From contig JAFDXR010000003.1 of the NCBI GenBank assembly GCA_018267825.1, positions 140,835 to 204,834 of the forward strand: a stretch of DNA of 64,000 nt, in the 5' to 3' direction. The notes under the pieces were generated by a model. The model had not been told where the DNA came from. It saw only the letters and a program-made list of their open reading frames with translations, and ran no database searches. The first letter of the stretch is position 1. Each line of letters begins with the position of its first letter. Position numbers and translations under genes: made by a program. Below, one piece after another: positions 24,260 to 33,906 of this stretch. The stretch comes from Bacteroidota bacterium. Its GTDB lineage: Bacteria; Bacteroidota; Bacteroidia; B-17B0; Aurantibacillaceae.

Positions 24260-26452
24260 ATGAGTACAAGACGAGTTTTAGCGATGCAGGACGTTGTGAA
24301 ACGCACACCTGTTGAGTTCAATCAGAACACCGGCAAGCAGGTATCACAGTACTATGGCTCCAACGTATTTGGTTTGGATGCCATGCGTGAATTCCTCTCC
24401 GAAGAAGCCTTTAACAGCATTCAGCAATCCATGAGCCAGGGCACCATTGTTGACCGTAAAATGGCCGACCAGGTTGCCGCCTGTATGAAAGCCTGGGCTC
24501 AAAGCAAAGGTGTTACACACTTTACACACTGGTTCCAGCCACTCTCGGGTGCTACTGCCGAAAAACACGACGGTTTCTTTGAGCCCATTGAAGGCGGCCG
24601 TGCCATTGAACGTTTCAGCGGCAATGCCCTCGTACAACAGGAACCGGATGCCTCATCATTCCCGAATGGTGGTATCCGCAATACCTTTGAGGCCCGCGGT
24701 TATACAGCCTGGGACCCAACATCACCGGCATTTATCTGGGGACAAACACTTTGTATTCCAACCATCTTTATTTCCTATACAGGCGAATCGCTCGATTTTA
24801 AAACGCCTTTATTAAAATCTTTATCGGCGCTCGACAAAGCCGCAACAGAAGTTTGCCAGTATTTCGACAAAAACGTTACCAAGGTTATTGCTACCCTGGG
24901 CTGGGAACAGGAGTATTTCCTGATCGATGCAGCCTTATATAATATCCGTTACGATTTACAGCAAACCGGCCGTACATTATTCGGACATGCGCCTGCCAAA
25001 GGTCAGCAGCTCGAAGATCACTACTGGGGCTCTATTCCGGAGAGAGTGGCTGCTTTTATGCGTGACTTTGAATATGAATCGCACTTGCTGGGTATCCCGG
25101 TTCGTACGCGTCACAACGAGGTAGCTCCTGCCCAGTTTGAGTGTGCACCGGTATTCGAAGAAACCAACCTGGCTGTTGATCACAATTTATTATTAATGGA
25201 TGTGATGGAAAAAGTAGCCATCCGTCACAACTTCCGTGTGCTGTTACACGAAAAACCGTATGCAGGTGTAAACGGAAGCGGTAAACACAATAACTGGAGC
25301 CTTGCTACCAACACCGGAAAAAACCTGTTATCACCGGGTAAAACACCTAAAACCAATCTGCAGTTCCTCACGTTTTTCGTGAATACCGTAAAAGCCGTTT
25401 ATGAACATGCCGATTTACTGCGTGCGTCGATTGCTTCAGCAAACAACGATCACCGACTTGGTGCTAACGAAGCTCCACCGGCTATTATGTCGGTTTTCCT
25501 GGGTGAACAATTATCGAAAGTGCTCGATGACCTTGAAAAATCGGTACATGCAGGTAAAATGAGTCCGGAAGAAAAAACAGCTTTAAAACTTAACATTGGA
25601 AAAATTCCGGACATCTTATTAGACAATACCGATCGTAACAGAACATCGCCGTTTGCCTTTACGGGAAACAAATTTGAGTTCCGTGCGGTTGGTTCTTCTG
25701 CAAACTGCGGTTGGCCAATGACCGTACTGAATGCCATTGTGGCTGAACAACTCATCACCTTCAAAAAAGATGTGGATGCCCTGATGGATAAAAAAGTAGA
25801 AAAAGATGAAGCTATTTTCCAGGTGCTGAAAAAATACATCACGGAATCGAAAAAAATCCGCTTCGAAGGAAATGGTTATGGTGATGCCTGGAAAGCTGAA
25901 GCTAAGAAACGTGGCCTGAACAACATCCCAACCACACCGGGTGCACTGGATGCATTGGTAACCAAGAAAACCATGCACCTGTTCGAAAGCCTTGGCATTC
26001 TGAATCACCGTGAACAGGAAGCACGCTATGAAATTTCACTGGAAACATATACCAAAAAAATCCAGATTGAATCGCGTATCATTGATGATGTGGTGAACAA
26101 CCAGATTATCCCGGCTGCCTTACAGTATCAGAAATCACTGGTGGAAAATGTAAACGGATTGAAAAACATCCTGTCGGCTGCCGAATTCAAAAAAGCTGCA
26201 CAGACACAGATCGACCTCATCAAGGAAATCAGCGAACGCGTGACGATTATTAAAGACGCTGCGACAAACATGACCGAAGAGCGCAAGAAAGCAAACAACC
26301 TCGACTCCGCTAAAAAGCAGGCACATGCTTATTGCGATAAAGTAAAAGGTTATTTTGAAACCATTCGTTACAATGTAGATAAACTCGAAGGTATCGTCGA
26401 TGATGCGACCTGGCCACTGCCAAAATACCGCGAAATGCTTTACCTGCGCTAA
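24260..26452 (+). CDS. glnN: Type III glutamine synthetase (GSIII)
   Basis: This enzyme joins ammonia to glutamate with ATP, the main ammonium assimilation step. From the ATG at 24260 it is 730 residues, the usual length of GSIII and well above the 470 of GSI. Family features include VKRTPVEFNQNTGKQVSQYY near the start, THFTHWFQPLSGATAEKHDG, GWEQEYFLID, IPVRTRHNEVAPAQFE, HEKPYAGVNGSGKHNNWS, DNTDRNRTSPFAFTGNKFEF and RAVGSSANCGWP. The start is set by the -7 box at 24211 and by homologues beginning near MSTRRVLAM; the 28 extra codons to 24176 are leader. The gene is monocistronic, ending in a strong terminator at 26471-26498. It is often labelled glnA as well. Confidence 0.96.
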   Translation: MSTRRVLAMQDVVKRTPVEFNQNTGKQVSQYYGSNVFGLDAMREFLSEEAFNSIQQSMSQGTIVDRKMADQVAACMKAWAQSKGVTHFTHWFQPLSGATAEKHDGFFEPIEGGRAIERFSGNALVQQEPDASSFPNGGIRNTFEARGYTAWDPTSPAFIWGQTLCIPTIFISYTGESLDFKTPLLKSLSALDKAATEVCQYFDKNVTKVIATLGWEQEYFLIDAALYNIRYDLQQTGRTLFGHAPAKGQQLEDHYWGSIPERVAAFMRDFEYESHLLGIPVRTRHNEVAPAQFECAPVFEETNLAVDHNLLLMDVMEKVAIRHNFRVLLHEKPYAGVNGSGKHNNWSLATNTGKNLLSPGKTPKTNLQFLTFFVNTVKAVYEHADLLRASIASANNDHRLGANEAPPAIMSVFLGEQLSKVLDDLEKSVHAGKMSPEEKTALKLNIGKIPDILLDNTDRNRTSPFAFTGNKFEFRAVGSSANCGWPMTVLNAIVAEQLITFKKDVDALMDKKVEKDEAIFQVLKKYITESKKIRFEGNGYGDAWKAEAKKRGLNNIPTTPGALDALVTKKTMHLFESLGILNHREQEARYEISLETYTKKIQIESRIIDDVVNNQIIPAALQYQKSLVENVNGLKNILSAAEFKKAAQTQIDLIKEISERVTIIKDAATNMTEERKKANNLDSAKKQAHAYCDKVKGYFETIRYNVDKLEGIVDDATWPLPKYREMLYLR

Positions 26453-26470
26453 TCGCAGAACACCCTTACA

Positions 26471-26498
26471 AAAAAGGAACCCTTTGGGGTTCCTTTTT
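26471..26498 (+). terminator. Rho-independent terminator after glutamine synthetase
   Basis: AAAAAGGAACCC and GGGTTCCTTTTT form a 12-bp stem with the 4-nt loop TTTG, followed by T residues. The A/T-rich ends make it usable in both directions, serving also the DoxX-like gene on the other strand. Confidence 0.9.
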
Positions 26499-26512
26499 TT
26501 ATTTATATATAT

Positions 26513-26890
26513 TTAAGCTTCGGCCTGTAAAACTGGTCTCCGTGTAAGTGTACCGGCCCAGAGCATAAGTACAAACTGGAGTGGCACACGCACAATGGCG
26601 ATCCACAATGGTTTGTCGGGTTGTTGTATAAAATCGATCACCATCTGCACATGCACCAGCAGGTATACTGCCAGCATGGCAATGATCATCCAGGCTGTTG
26701 CATTCCGTGTTCGCGCAGGGATCAGGAGCATGGCAAGTCCTATTTCAACAGCACCACTAATGTAAACGACCTCATGGCCATAAGGCACATAAGACGGTAA
26801 TATTTCTGTATAAAACTGAGGATGCCAGAAGTGATTGATCCCGGCCAGTGTGTAGATAATAACCTGTGCATATAACGAGAACCGCCTCAT
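26513..26890 (-). CDS. DoxX-like small membrane protein
   Basis: This 125-residue protein has four hydrophobic helices and the DoxX-like pattern GINHFWHPQFYTEILPSYVP, then VYISGAVEIGLAMLLIP, ending in a run of basic residues. The family includes membrane subunits or partners of oxidoreductases, but most members, like this one, have no known role. It is transcribed toward the glutamine synthetase terminator. It lies 58 bp downstream of the outer-membrane protein gene at 26949, and could be read through from it. Confidence 0.78.
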   Translation of the reverse strand: MRRFSLYAQVIIYTLAGINHFWHPQFYTEILPSYVPYGHEVVYISGAVEIGLAMLLIPARTRNATAWMIIAMLAVYLLVHVQMVIDFIQQPDKPLWIAIVRVPLQFVLMLWAGTLTRRPVLQAEA

Positions 26891-26948
26891 GTACTATTAA
26901 CACGCGAGGCTGCTTTTTGTTCTGCAAACGGTCAAATAATCCTTTGTT

Positions 26949-28082
26949 CTAAAAGAACCTGAATTTCTCAGGGAAGCTCATTTTCAGGTTAAAGTTGGCC
27001 ACAAAGGTGCTTGTACCTCTTGTGGAGTTGTAATTTACGCCACCATACAGGTTCACCCAGATACCATCATACACATTAAACTCCGACCCCATATTGAAAA
27101 GAAAGAGTTGCTGATCACCACTGGCATACTGGTATTGTGTTTCGGCAAAGCCTTTCACACGGTTGGTTCCCACGAGGTAGCGCACGGGGATGGATACATT
27201 GCTGTAAAAATTATTTTTGGATGTCCTCATCGTATCATTGAGGTTCTTAAAGCCACGGTAATTGGCCCCAATGAGCACCTGGGCGTTTTTACCGGCAGGC
27301 AATGCCAGGGTCATCCAGGCTTCGCATTTTTTAAAGAGGATATTTTTGATCAGCGTATCGGGTGATGAGGAAGTCACACTTGTCGCAAAATCGAGCTTCA
27401 CGGCATTCCAGTGATTCTTTTTATACTCGCTTTTAAATTTCTCGATTTCCTTATCGTATTGCTCACTCCATTTTGTTTCCAGGTATTTCGCGAACTCATC
27501 GCGGTATTTACTTATAACCGTGTAATCCCAGTCGACCGAATCGGTGCTGATCCCATGATCTTTGGCAAACTCGCGCATGTGCACCTTGCGCGCATCGCTT
27601 TTATACTGATCGAGTTTACGCAGAATGTAATGATGAAAAACCGTATCGGTGGCCAGGTCTCCTTTGTTGATAAGGCTCACACGTAAACCAACTGCCATAC
27701 TCCGTCCTACTTTATACAGTGCTGTATCGGTAGAGGTAGCCAATGAAATACGAATGTTATTGATCACCTGGTGTTTCAGGTATTTTTGCAGGGTCACCGG
27801 TTTCTCCGCACGGATCAGCAATACAGGTGCAATCTCCATGGCAAAATCCTTTGGGATCACAAATGTCTTATTGTCGTAAAATTTCGAGAAAGCAACAGCA
27901 AAAGCTTTGGGCGTAGAGGGCCGCAGAATATTGGAAGGATCTGCATTCACCGATTTGAAAGCCGGAATATCTGGCACAACAAAGTTGAGTTTCATTTTGC
28001 TGAGTGTCAGCGAATCTATATCCTGGGCCTTCACGTGAAAAACCGCAACAATAAACAAGCAGAGTGTAAAAATATGTTTCAT
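26949..28082 (-). CDS. Hypothetical outer-membrane beta-barrel-like protein
   Basis: I do not recognise this 377-residue protein. The N-terminus is a clear signal peptide (MKHIFTLCLFIVAVFHVKAQ). The mature part has amphipathic beta strands in the N- and C-terminal thirds (NNIRISLATSTDTAL, NVSIPVRYLVGTNRV, VNLYGGVNYNSTRG) around a charged helical insertion (about residues 160-230, KYLETKWSEQYDKEIEKFKS). It ends KMSFPEKFRFF, with a terminal aromatic residue as in outer-membrane barrels. It begins 4 nt after the stop of the 125-residue gene at 28087, so the two form an operon and probably act together at the envelope. Confidence 0.7.
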   Translation of the reverse strand: MKHIFTLCLFIVAVFHVKAQDIDSLTLSKMKLNFVVPDIPAFKSVNADPSNILRPSTPKAFAVAFSKFYDNKTFVIPKDFAMEIAPVLLIRAEKPVTLQKYLKHQVINNIRISLATSTDTALYKVGRSMAVGLRVSLINKGDLATDTVFHHYILRKLDQYKSDARKVHMREFAKDHGISTDSVDWDYTVISKYRDEFAKYLETKWSEQYDKEIEKFKSEYKKNHWNAVKLDFATSVTSSSPDTLIKNILFKKCEAWMTLALPAGKNAQVLIGANYRGFKNLNDTMRTSKNNFYSNVSIPVRYLVGTNRVKGFAETQYQYASGDQQLFLFNMGSEFNVYDGIWVNLYGGVNYNSTRGTSTFVANFNLKMSFPEKFRFF

Positions 28083-28086
28083 ACGA

Positions 28087-28464
28087 TCAGGCCGAAATCA
28101 GTTGAATAAATAGGAGCGAGTACTGTCCGTTTCCAGTAAATGTTCCGGTCTCATTTTCAAAGCCCAGTAGTTTATTATCCTGGTACACTTCCATGCGGAT
28201 CTCATAATTTTTCGACACATCCGGAGTGAGCCCGTAAAACCCTGTGTCCAAAAGAAGCCTGCGGCCATTATTATCAGCAACAGGTACAGGAAGCGTTACC
28301 TGATCATCAGCCGGGTTGGTATTATCTCCTTTCAGGATAACAGTTCCGTCGTTGCTGCCTTTTTGCCGGAGTTCAATACTGTAACTGGCATTCATGTTGC
28401 CAAGGAAAATGGCCTTCACAAGCAATGGAGACCCATTCGGGTTAAATGTAATTGTTTTCATCAT
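28087..28464 (-). CDS. Hypothetical 125-residue beta-rich protein
   Basis: I see no known domain. There is no signal peptide or membrane helix. The sequence alternates short strands and turns (SYSIELRQKGSNDGTVILKG, QVTLPVPVADNNGRRLLLDT) and ends in a hydrophobic strand, YSLLFIQLISA, suggesting a compact beta sandwich. It is the first gene of a pair with the barrel-like protein (4-nt gap). A perfect 20-bp palindrome lies about 100 bp upstream and may control the pair. Confidence 0.65.
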   Translation of the reverse strand: MMKTITFNPNGSPLLVKAIFLGNMNASYSIELRQKGSNDGTVILKGDNTNPADDQVTLPVPVADNNGRRLLLDTGFYGLTPDVSKNYEIRMEVYQDNKLLGFENETGTFTGNGQYSLLFIQLISA

Positions 28465-28563
28465 ACAAAGGGTTACAGACCGGTATTCAGAAATAGGCGG
28501 GAGCTTCTATAATAACGGTTCAATAGTTTTGTTTCAAAGAAAACAAAAAACACATGGAATTAC

Positions 28564-28583
28564 AATAGGTAAAATTACCTATT
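28564..28583. repeat. Perfect 20-bp palindrome
   Basis: AATAGGTAA-AA-TTACCTATT has 9-bp perfect arms and a 2-bp centre. It lies between the TraB-like gene and the 28087-28464 gene, both on the minus strand. It has no T tract and the loop is too short for a terminator, so a dimeric repressor site is the better reading. No regulator gene is adjacent. Confidence 0.5.
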
Positions 28584-28613
28584 TACACAGGTGACTGTTA
28601 CGTCTTAAAAATC

Positions 28614-31600
28614 TCAATAACCCAGGTTAAAATTCTCGTAAGCACCGCCATAGTTTTTCTTTACGCGGTCGTGGTGCTGCAGGTAGAACTCCTCGGCGAT
28701 CTCATCAAGATATTCTTTTTCGGTCTTATCCGTCTCAATCGTTTTGGAAGTCTCCTGTACATCTATATCTGCGGTAAGGGTGTTTTTATCGGGCACAAAG
28801 GCGTAGGCCCATCGCAGGTTTTTGTATTTGTCTTCCGGGCGAGCAAAAACATACATTTTACCATGCTCCCATTTGTTTTTCACATCCAGGATCTTAACAA
28901 GAGTGAGCTTTTCAGGGCCTTTTTTATCGTCGGAATCGTAACTTACATAAAGTACACTCTTTTGAATAGCAGCTTCACAGAACGCTTGCTGGTTCATGAC
29001 ATCCTTATTGAAGAGGTCGAGCTTTTTGAGTTTTTCCAGGTTTTTATAAAGTGCGAGCCTGGTCTCCGGTTTTTTGCTGTAATAATTCCAGATGGTATCG
29101 TTCGGATTCTCGCCTTGTTTTAAAAGCTCCAGATATGCCGACATATTAATCACATCGCTTTTCACCTTAAAGAGTTTACCGAACCAGTTGGCAACAGCCG
29201 CGTCGGTTTTATAATATGGTGCCAGCAAAATAGCGTACTTCGTCAGAAGTGACTTGGAACTGATTTCCTGGTATGAATCCTGCTTACCGGTATTTGATTG
29301 AGAACCGGTAGTTCCGTTACCGGACTGTGCCTCTCCCAGCATTGCCTGTAACTCCGCTTCGAGGTTGGCAGCAATATCGGCTGCAGCCTGCTCATCGTAG
29401 GTATTATTTTTTGTGTCGTTGCTTGAAGCATTATATCTTTTCAGTTCATAGTTTGCTTCGGTGAGGATATTGCTCTTCCAGGTCTGGTATTCGGCTGTAG
29501 TCAGCATTTTCTTATGCACCAGTGCTGTCAGCAGATCGTAAACCGGCTCTTTGTATTCATCAAACTGCACCAGCTTCATGATGCCAGGGAACAGATTTTT
29601 GGAAAGTTCAAGTGAATCGTAAAACGTAGCGAATACATCACTCACGGTTGACTCAGAGCCCAGTAACGGTGGTTCATTTACAAGGAGCTGCGAAATAGCC
29701 AGGTAAGCATTTTTTGTTTTCAGATAACCCAAACCTTTGATCATGCAAATCTGCAGATAGCTGCTGTCGCTGTATTGACCGTATAGTGTCTTGTATGGTG
29801 CAATGATGCGCTCATCTCCGAGGGTTCCGCCATTCACAAATAAAATAGCGCGTGATTCCTGGCTTATTTTAGATAAATCCTTATCAGCCATGAGTTTCAT
29901 AAACTCACCGATGTTATCTTTTTCAAAGTAATATTTGGAAAGCGATACTTCGGCATGTGCCTTTATGGTTGAATCGCTGCTCCTGAGATCAGTTACCAGT
30001 TTATCGAATTTGTTGGCAAAAATATCTTTACCGATCACACTGTCCATGGGGGCATAGGTTTCCATAAAGTCTTTTGTCCAGCCTTGCATACCTATTATCG
30101 TGTCGAAAGGTGCCGATGCTGAGTAACTGGCCCCGTCCTTGAATATAAGGATAACCCGGAGAGCTCTCACAGATCCGGTATCTTTTACCGTGAACTCATA
30201 TTTGTACTGTCCGTTTACCTCTGTTTTCTTTTCGTTGGTTACATAGCCGGTCGATCGTTTCACCATGTATTTTTTCACATTATCCCATATCTCCTTTTTA
30301 TTCCGCCGTTCATAGTCGTTAAATTTCTCGAACTCGATATCGATGTGTTCGCCTGATGAAGGCGAGAAATACGTTTTATTATTGTACGTGTAATCAAAGC
30401 TGTCGTCTGATTTTTTGGCAGCCGTGCTGTCTTTAAGGCGTTGGTATTCTTCTTCTACTTTCGCATCAATATCGCTGCCTTTGTTTTCGGTGATTTCGTC
30501 TTTGGCCGTGAACATGCATACACGGTCGGTAATTACCTTGCGCTCGTTTGTATAATTAAATTCGGTGAGTTTGAATGAATCAAAAAAAGATACGGGGTAC
30601 ATCATCTGCGATTGCCCGATGGCATAAGCCATATAGTAGTGTACTCCTTTTATAATAAGCTTACCATACATTTTACGATGGGTTGTGGTGTTTTCACCGG
30701 AAAACTCGATTGTCGGGAAGCCTTTACCTGAAAGGATTTTATAGGTTTGATTTGTTTTAAAACTGAAATCTTTCAGAGCGTTCCTCGATAGGATATTCAG
30801 TTCGAAGGTATCTTCCTCGATGTAGTTGAAGTCGTTGTAGTAAGCCTGGGAGACACCGTAGAATAAACCTTTGGAACGATCGTAAGCCGTAAACACCTCG
30901 CCTTGTCCCACATTCTGGCCTCCATAGGATTTCTCATAGAAATGAACTTCGGGGGCCATTACTTCAAACCCTTTGTTTACCGGGCTGAAGAGCTTATCGC
31001 CATTGCTGCGTGGAACAAACTGAATAGAGCTGAAAAACTGTTTGGCATCGCTGCGTTTGATATATTCTGCTTTCCCACCGAGTTTGAAAATAATCAGTTC
31101 CATATCCGAAATATAAATCTGGTAACGTTGCTGATCGCCCCGGCGTGTTTCGTTGGTAATATCGTAACCAACCCATTCGTCGTTCACTTTAATTTCGGCA
31201 CGTGACAGTATTTTCCCCGGGATATTTTCATACAGGAGACTATCGATCTTCGATTTCATTTTCTGCTGATCGTAGCCATACACAGGGGCAAATGTCTTGA
31301 TGCGCACCACGCTGTAAAACGAGCCATTGATCATATCTGCAAATAGCTGGAAGCTCGAATTGTTTGAGTTTGCAATCGATACCAGTTTTCCCGGTGCAGA
31401 AAAACTAAAGAGTGAATCGGCGGCGTATTGTTTTACAAATTCAACCGGTTTAAATGTCTTATCCATTTCCTCTTTCAGCTTGTCGCCTTTTTTGCTGGAT
31501 TTCGGGAATACCGGCTCAACGGTATATCCTTTCTGGCGCAGCAGTTCGATCACACCTTTTGAGCCTGGTAAATGGGCGGCACCTACACCTGTAAAAAGGC

Positions 31601-32396
31601 TTTTGGTTTTCATGATCGAATCCATGGAATGAACAAACACTTCATTGCGATCTTCCAGCAGGTATTTCTGATAGTTTTTAGTGCGTCCCGAAACGATACT
31701 TAAACTATCGAGCAGATCGAGGTTTCCCTGCCTGTAGGCATCTTCAATTTTCTCGTAGGCATTGTACATATTTTTGTACTTCCTGTAATTATAATCGGCT
31801 TCGCCCGTTTCTTCATTCAGATCAGGAAGCTCCCCCAGCTTGCCTTTAATCATCGAGGTTCTGAAATCTTCGAGACTTACCACTTTTTTGTTCCACTTGG
31901 AAGCTGTCTGGTAAATAAACAGGTCGATATAGGTACTCTCTTCAAAGTTCTCGTTATTGGCCCCGAAACGGTACAGAAGTCCGTTTACAACATCCGGATC
32001 AAATGCCAGCATATCGGCATACATCTTATTGTTTGGCATGTATATCTTAAATGCATTACCGTAAAAATCGATCAGGCGGTTTGAATAGTAAGAGCGGCTG
32101 TAATTGTAATTATCAAACAGTCCGTACTTATCCATCTCGTTGATCCATGTTCCCGGGTTTGTTTCAAGCCCCACAACATCAGCACTGTTGATCGCGTCAA
32201 AAAACTGATCGGATAAATGATACACCAGTTTCTTACTGACATGCATGGTACCGTAGAGATACGAAGGCTTCGAAAGTCCATTACCGCTTATTTTCCAAAG
32301 AAGTGTCGGATATTTTGACGGTGACTGGGCTTTTACCGGAACCTGGATGCATGCACTGAAAATCAGGAATGCAGCTAACTTTTTGAGAAGAGACAT
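28614..32396 (-). CDS. Very large TraB/GumN-family protein
   Basis: This 1260-residue exported protein has a signal peptide (cleavage near KAQ, residue 24). The first 300 or so residues are a TraB/GumN domain, with YLYGTMHVSK (GTMH at 49-52), VVGLETNPG (74-82) and VGAAHLPGSKGVIELLRQKG. These correspond to the GxxH and ExxP motifs of the erythromycin-esterase/Tiki-like metalloprotease fold. The remaining 950 or so residues, rich in Lys, Tyr and Ser, are not a domain I can name. Typical GumN proteins are about 300 residues, so this is a fourfold extension. It is probably periplasmic or outer-membrane. It stands alone between a phosphatase gene and the gene pair at 26949-28464, all on the same strand. 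Confidence 0.82.
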   Translation of the reverse strand: MSLLKKLAAFLIFSACIQVPVKAQSPSKYPTLLWKISGNGLSKPSYLYGTMHVSKKLVYHLSDQFFDAINSADVVGLETNPGTWINEMDKYGLFDNYNYSRSYYSNRLIDFYGNAFKIYMPNNKMYADMLAFDPDVVNGLLYRFGANNENFEESTYIDLFIYQTASKWNKKVVSLEDFRTSMIKGKLGELPDLNEETGEADYNYRKYKNMYNAYEKIEDAYRQGNLDLLDSLSIVSGRTKNYQKYLLEDRNEVFVHSMDSIMKTKSLFTGVGAAHLPGSKGVIELLRQKGYTVEPVFPKSSKKGDKLKEEMDKTFKPVEFVKQYAADSLFSFSAPGKLVSIANSNNSSFQLFADMINGSFYSVVRIKTFAPVYGYDQQKMKSKIDSLLYENIPGKILSRAEIKVNDEWVGYDITNETRRGDQQRYQIYISDMELIIFKLGGKAEYIKRSDAKQFFSSIQFVPRSNGDKLFSPVNKGFEVMAPEVHFYEKSYGGQNVGQGEVFTAYDRSKGLFYGVSQAYYNDFNYIEEDTFELNILSRNALKDFSFKTNQTYKILSGKGFPTIEFSGENTTTHRKMYGKLIIKGVHYYMAYAIGQSQMMYPVSFFDSFKLTEFNYTNERKVITDRVCMFTAKDEITENKGSDIDAKVEEEYQRLKDSTAAKKSDDSFDYTYNNKTYFSPSSGEHIDIEFEKFNDYERRNKKEIWDNVKKYMVKRSTGYVTNEKKTEVNGQYKYEFTVKDTGSVRALRVILIFKDGASYSASAPFDTIIGMQGWTKDFMETYAPMDSVIGKDIFANKFDKLVTDLRSSDSTIKAHAEVSLSKYYFEKDNIGEFMKLMADKDLSKISQESRAILFVNGGTLGDERIIAPYKTLYGQYSDSSYLQICMIKGLGYLKTKNAYLAISQLLVNEPPLLGSESTVSDVFATFYDSLELSKNLFPGIMKLVQFDEYKEPVYDLLTALVHKKMLTTAEYQTWKSNILTEANYELKRYNASSNDTKNNTYDEQAAADIAANLEAELQAMLGEAQSGNGTTGSQSNTGKQDSYQEISSKSLLTKYAILLAPYYKTDAAVANWFGKLFKVKSDVINMSAYLELLKQGENPNDTIWNYYSKKPETRLALYKNLEKLKKLDLFNKDVMNQQAFCEAAIQKSVLYVSYDSDDKKGPEKLTLVKILDVKNKWEHGKMYVFARPEDKYKNLRWAYAFVPDKNTLTADIDVQETSKTIETDKTEKEYLDEIAEEFYLQHHDRVKKNYGGAYENFNLGY

Positions 32397-32505
32397 AAAT
32401 TTTTAGACAAAGTATATTCCCATAAACTTAGTCATTATTCTCCATATGAAGAATAACGAAAAAGTTTTTATTCCATTATTTTTCTCCGCCCTGCTTTGCA
32501 GCGTT

Positions 32506-33672
32506 TCAGTCGATATGCAGCCCTATAACCAGTATGTCGTCGGTTTGCTCATTGTCCTGCTTCCAGTTGTTAAACGCATATTCCAGGAAAGCTTCCTGCT
32601 CGCCGGGAGTCATACCGTTCATACTCTGGATAAGATCCTTGAAGTTGCGACGGTTCAGTTTTTTATTGTGTTGTCCACCAAACTGGTCCACATAACCATC
32701 TGTAAACAGGTAGATGTTGTCGCCGGCTTCAGCCTGTATCACCTGTTTATCAAACTTCTTGGAAATGCCCGAATAGAATCCTATCGGGTAGCGGCTTCCA
32801 CTTACCTCCAGTATGCTGCCATCCTTCCGGCTGATCAACATCGGCCTGAAAGCTCCGGCAAATTCAATAGTTCCGGTTGTTTTATCCAGGCTAACCAGTC
32901 CTATATCCATACCATCGTTATTCTCCAGAGAATCTTTCTGATTGATGGTACCCGACAATTCCATATCCAGCTGCGCCAGGATCTCTGCCACATCGGTGAG
33001 GCGTTTATTGATAAACACTTCCTTTAAAATGGAGTTGGCTACCATGCTCATCATCGCGCCCGGCACACCGTGTCCGGTACAATCGACTGCTGCTACGTAC
33101 AGTTTGTTGTCGAGCTCATAAAACCAGTAGTAATCGCCACTGACAATATCCTTGGGTTTATACAGCACAAAGCTGTCAACGCCTCTTTCCTTTAAAAATC
33201 CGGAGGAAGGCAGGATAGACTCCTGGATCCGCTGGGCATAGAAAATGCTATCGGTTATATCCTTATTCTTGTTTTCGAGGTCTGTATATGCCTTAAGCAG
33301 ACGCTGTTCGGCCTGTTTCTTATCGGTGATGTCATAGCCTATGCCTACGATCTGTTCATCGTTCAGAAAGGATACACTCCACCGGATCCATTTACGGCCC
33401 CCCTGGGCAGTACGCAATTCATTTTCAAAAATGTGTGTTGTTTGCCGTCCGGCGCTGATATGGCCCATGAGAACCCGTTTGATTTTATAGGCTTCGGGTT
33501 CATTCACGCGGGTTTTTGTCCACCAGTTATCACCCAGCAATTGCTCGGGCCGAAAGCCCAGCATGCGGCTCACTGCGCTACTGACATACTCTACACTCCC
33601 GTCGGTGTTAAGCACCACGATCAACGTGTTTAATTTTTCCAGGATCTGCTCCTGTAAGGCAAGTTCTAACAT
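32506..33672 (-). CDS. PAS-domain SpoIIE-type serine/threonine phosphatase
   Basis: This 388-residue cytoplasmic protein has a PAS domain (about 10-120, with SVEYVSSAVSRMLGFRPEQL and GIGYDITDKKQAEQ), a short coiled coil, and a SpoIIE/PP2C phosphatase domain from about residue 150. The phosphatase motifs are KPKDIVSGDYYWFYE, VDCTGHGVPGAMMSMVAN, NNDGMDIGLVSLD, YLFTDGYVDQFGG and DDILVIG, which hold the metal-binding aspartates. Such proteins usually dephosphorylate an anti-sigma antagonist or another signalling protein in response to a small molecule or redox state sensed by PAS. No partner kinase or STAS protein is in the window. It is divergent from the PorE-like gene. Confidence 0.92.
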   Translation of the reverse strand: MLELALQEQILEKLNTLIVVLNTDGSVEYVSSAVSRMLGFRPEQLLGDNWWTKTRVNEPEAYKIKRVLMGHISAGRQTTHIFENELRTAQGGRKWIRWSVSFLNDEQIVGIGYDITDKKQAEQRLLKAYTDLENKNKDITDSIFYAQRIQESILPSSGFLKERGVDSFVLYKPKDIVSGDYYWFYELDNKLYVAAVDCTGHGVPGAMMSMVANSILKEVFINKRLTDVAEILAQLDMELSGTINQKDSLENNDGMDIGLVSLDKTTGTIEFAGAFRPMLISRKDGSILEVSGSRYPIGFYSGISKKFDKQVIQAEAGDNIYLFTDGYVDQFGGQHNKKLNRRNFKDLIQSMNGMTPGEQEAFLEYAFNNWKQDNEQTDDILVIGLHID

Positions 33673-33851
33673 GGCTGTTACGTAAATGTGTTTTAATTGG
33701 AAAGGGCCTGGGAGAATGAATTAAATCATCATCCAATTGTATGCAGGACACATACAATAGCAAGGGCGAATATGGACACGAAAAGTCACTAGGAAGCAAA
33801 AATAAAAACAATTTTGACACTAAATCATACTTTAAAAAATTATTTAAAATT

Positions 33852-33881
33852 TTTGCACTTTATAATAAATTATTATCTTAG
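33852..33881 (+). promoter_or_regulatory. Promoter of the PorE-like gene
   Basis: TTTG at 33852-33855, an 18-nt spacer, and TATCTTAG at 33874-33881 (one mismatch to TAnnTTTG) make the best two-part Bacteroidota promoter in the window. The expected transcription start is near 33888, about 19 nt before the ATG at 33907, which rules out the longer frame from 33814. Confidence 0.7.
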
Positions 33882-33906
33882 CGACTTTAAAAGCTTAATT
33901 ATCACT

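Noticed and set aside
32446..33027. A 193-codon plus-strand frame over the start of the TraB region and the SpoIIE gene
   Set aside because: It is antisense to the phosphatase domain with intact motifs, and shows no protein features of its own.
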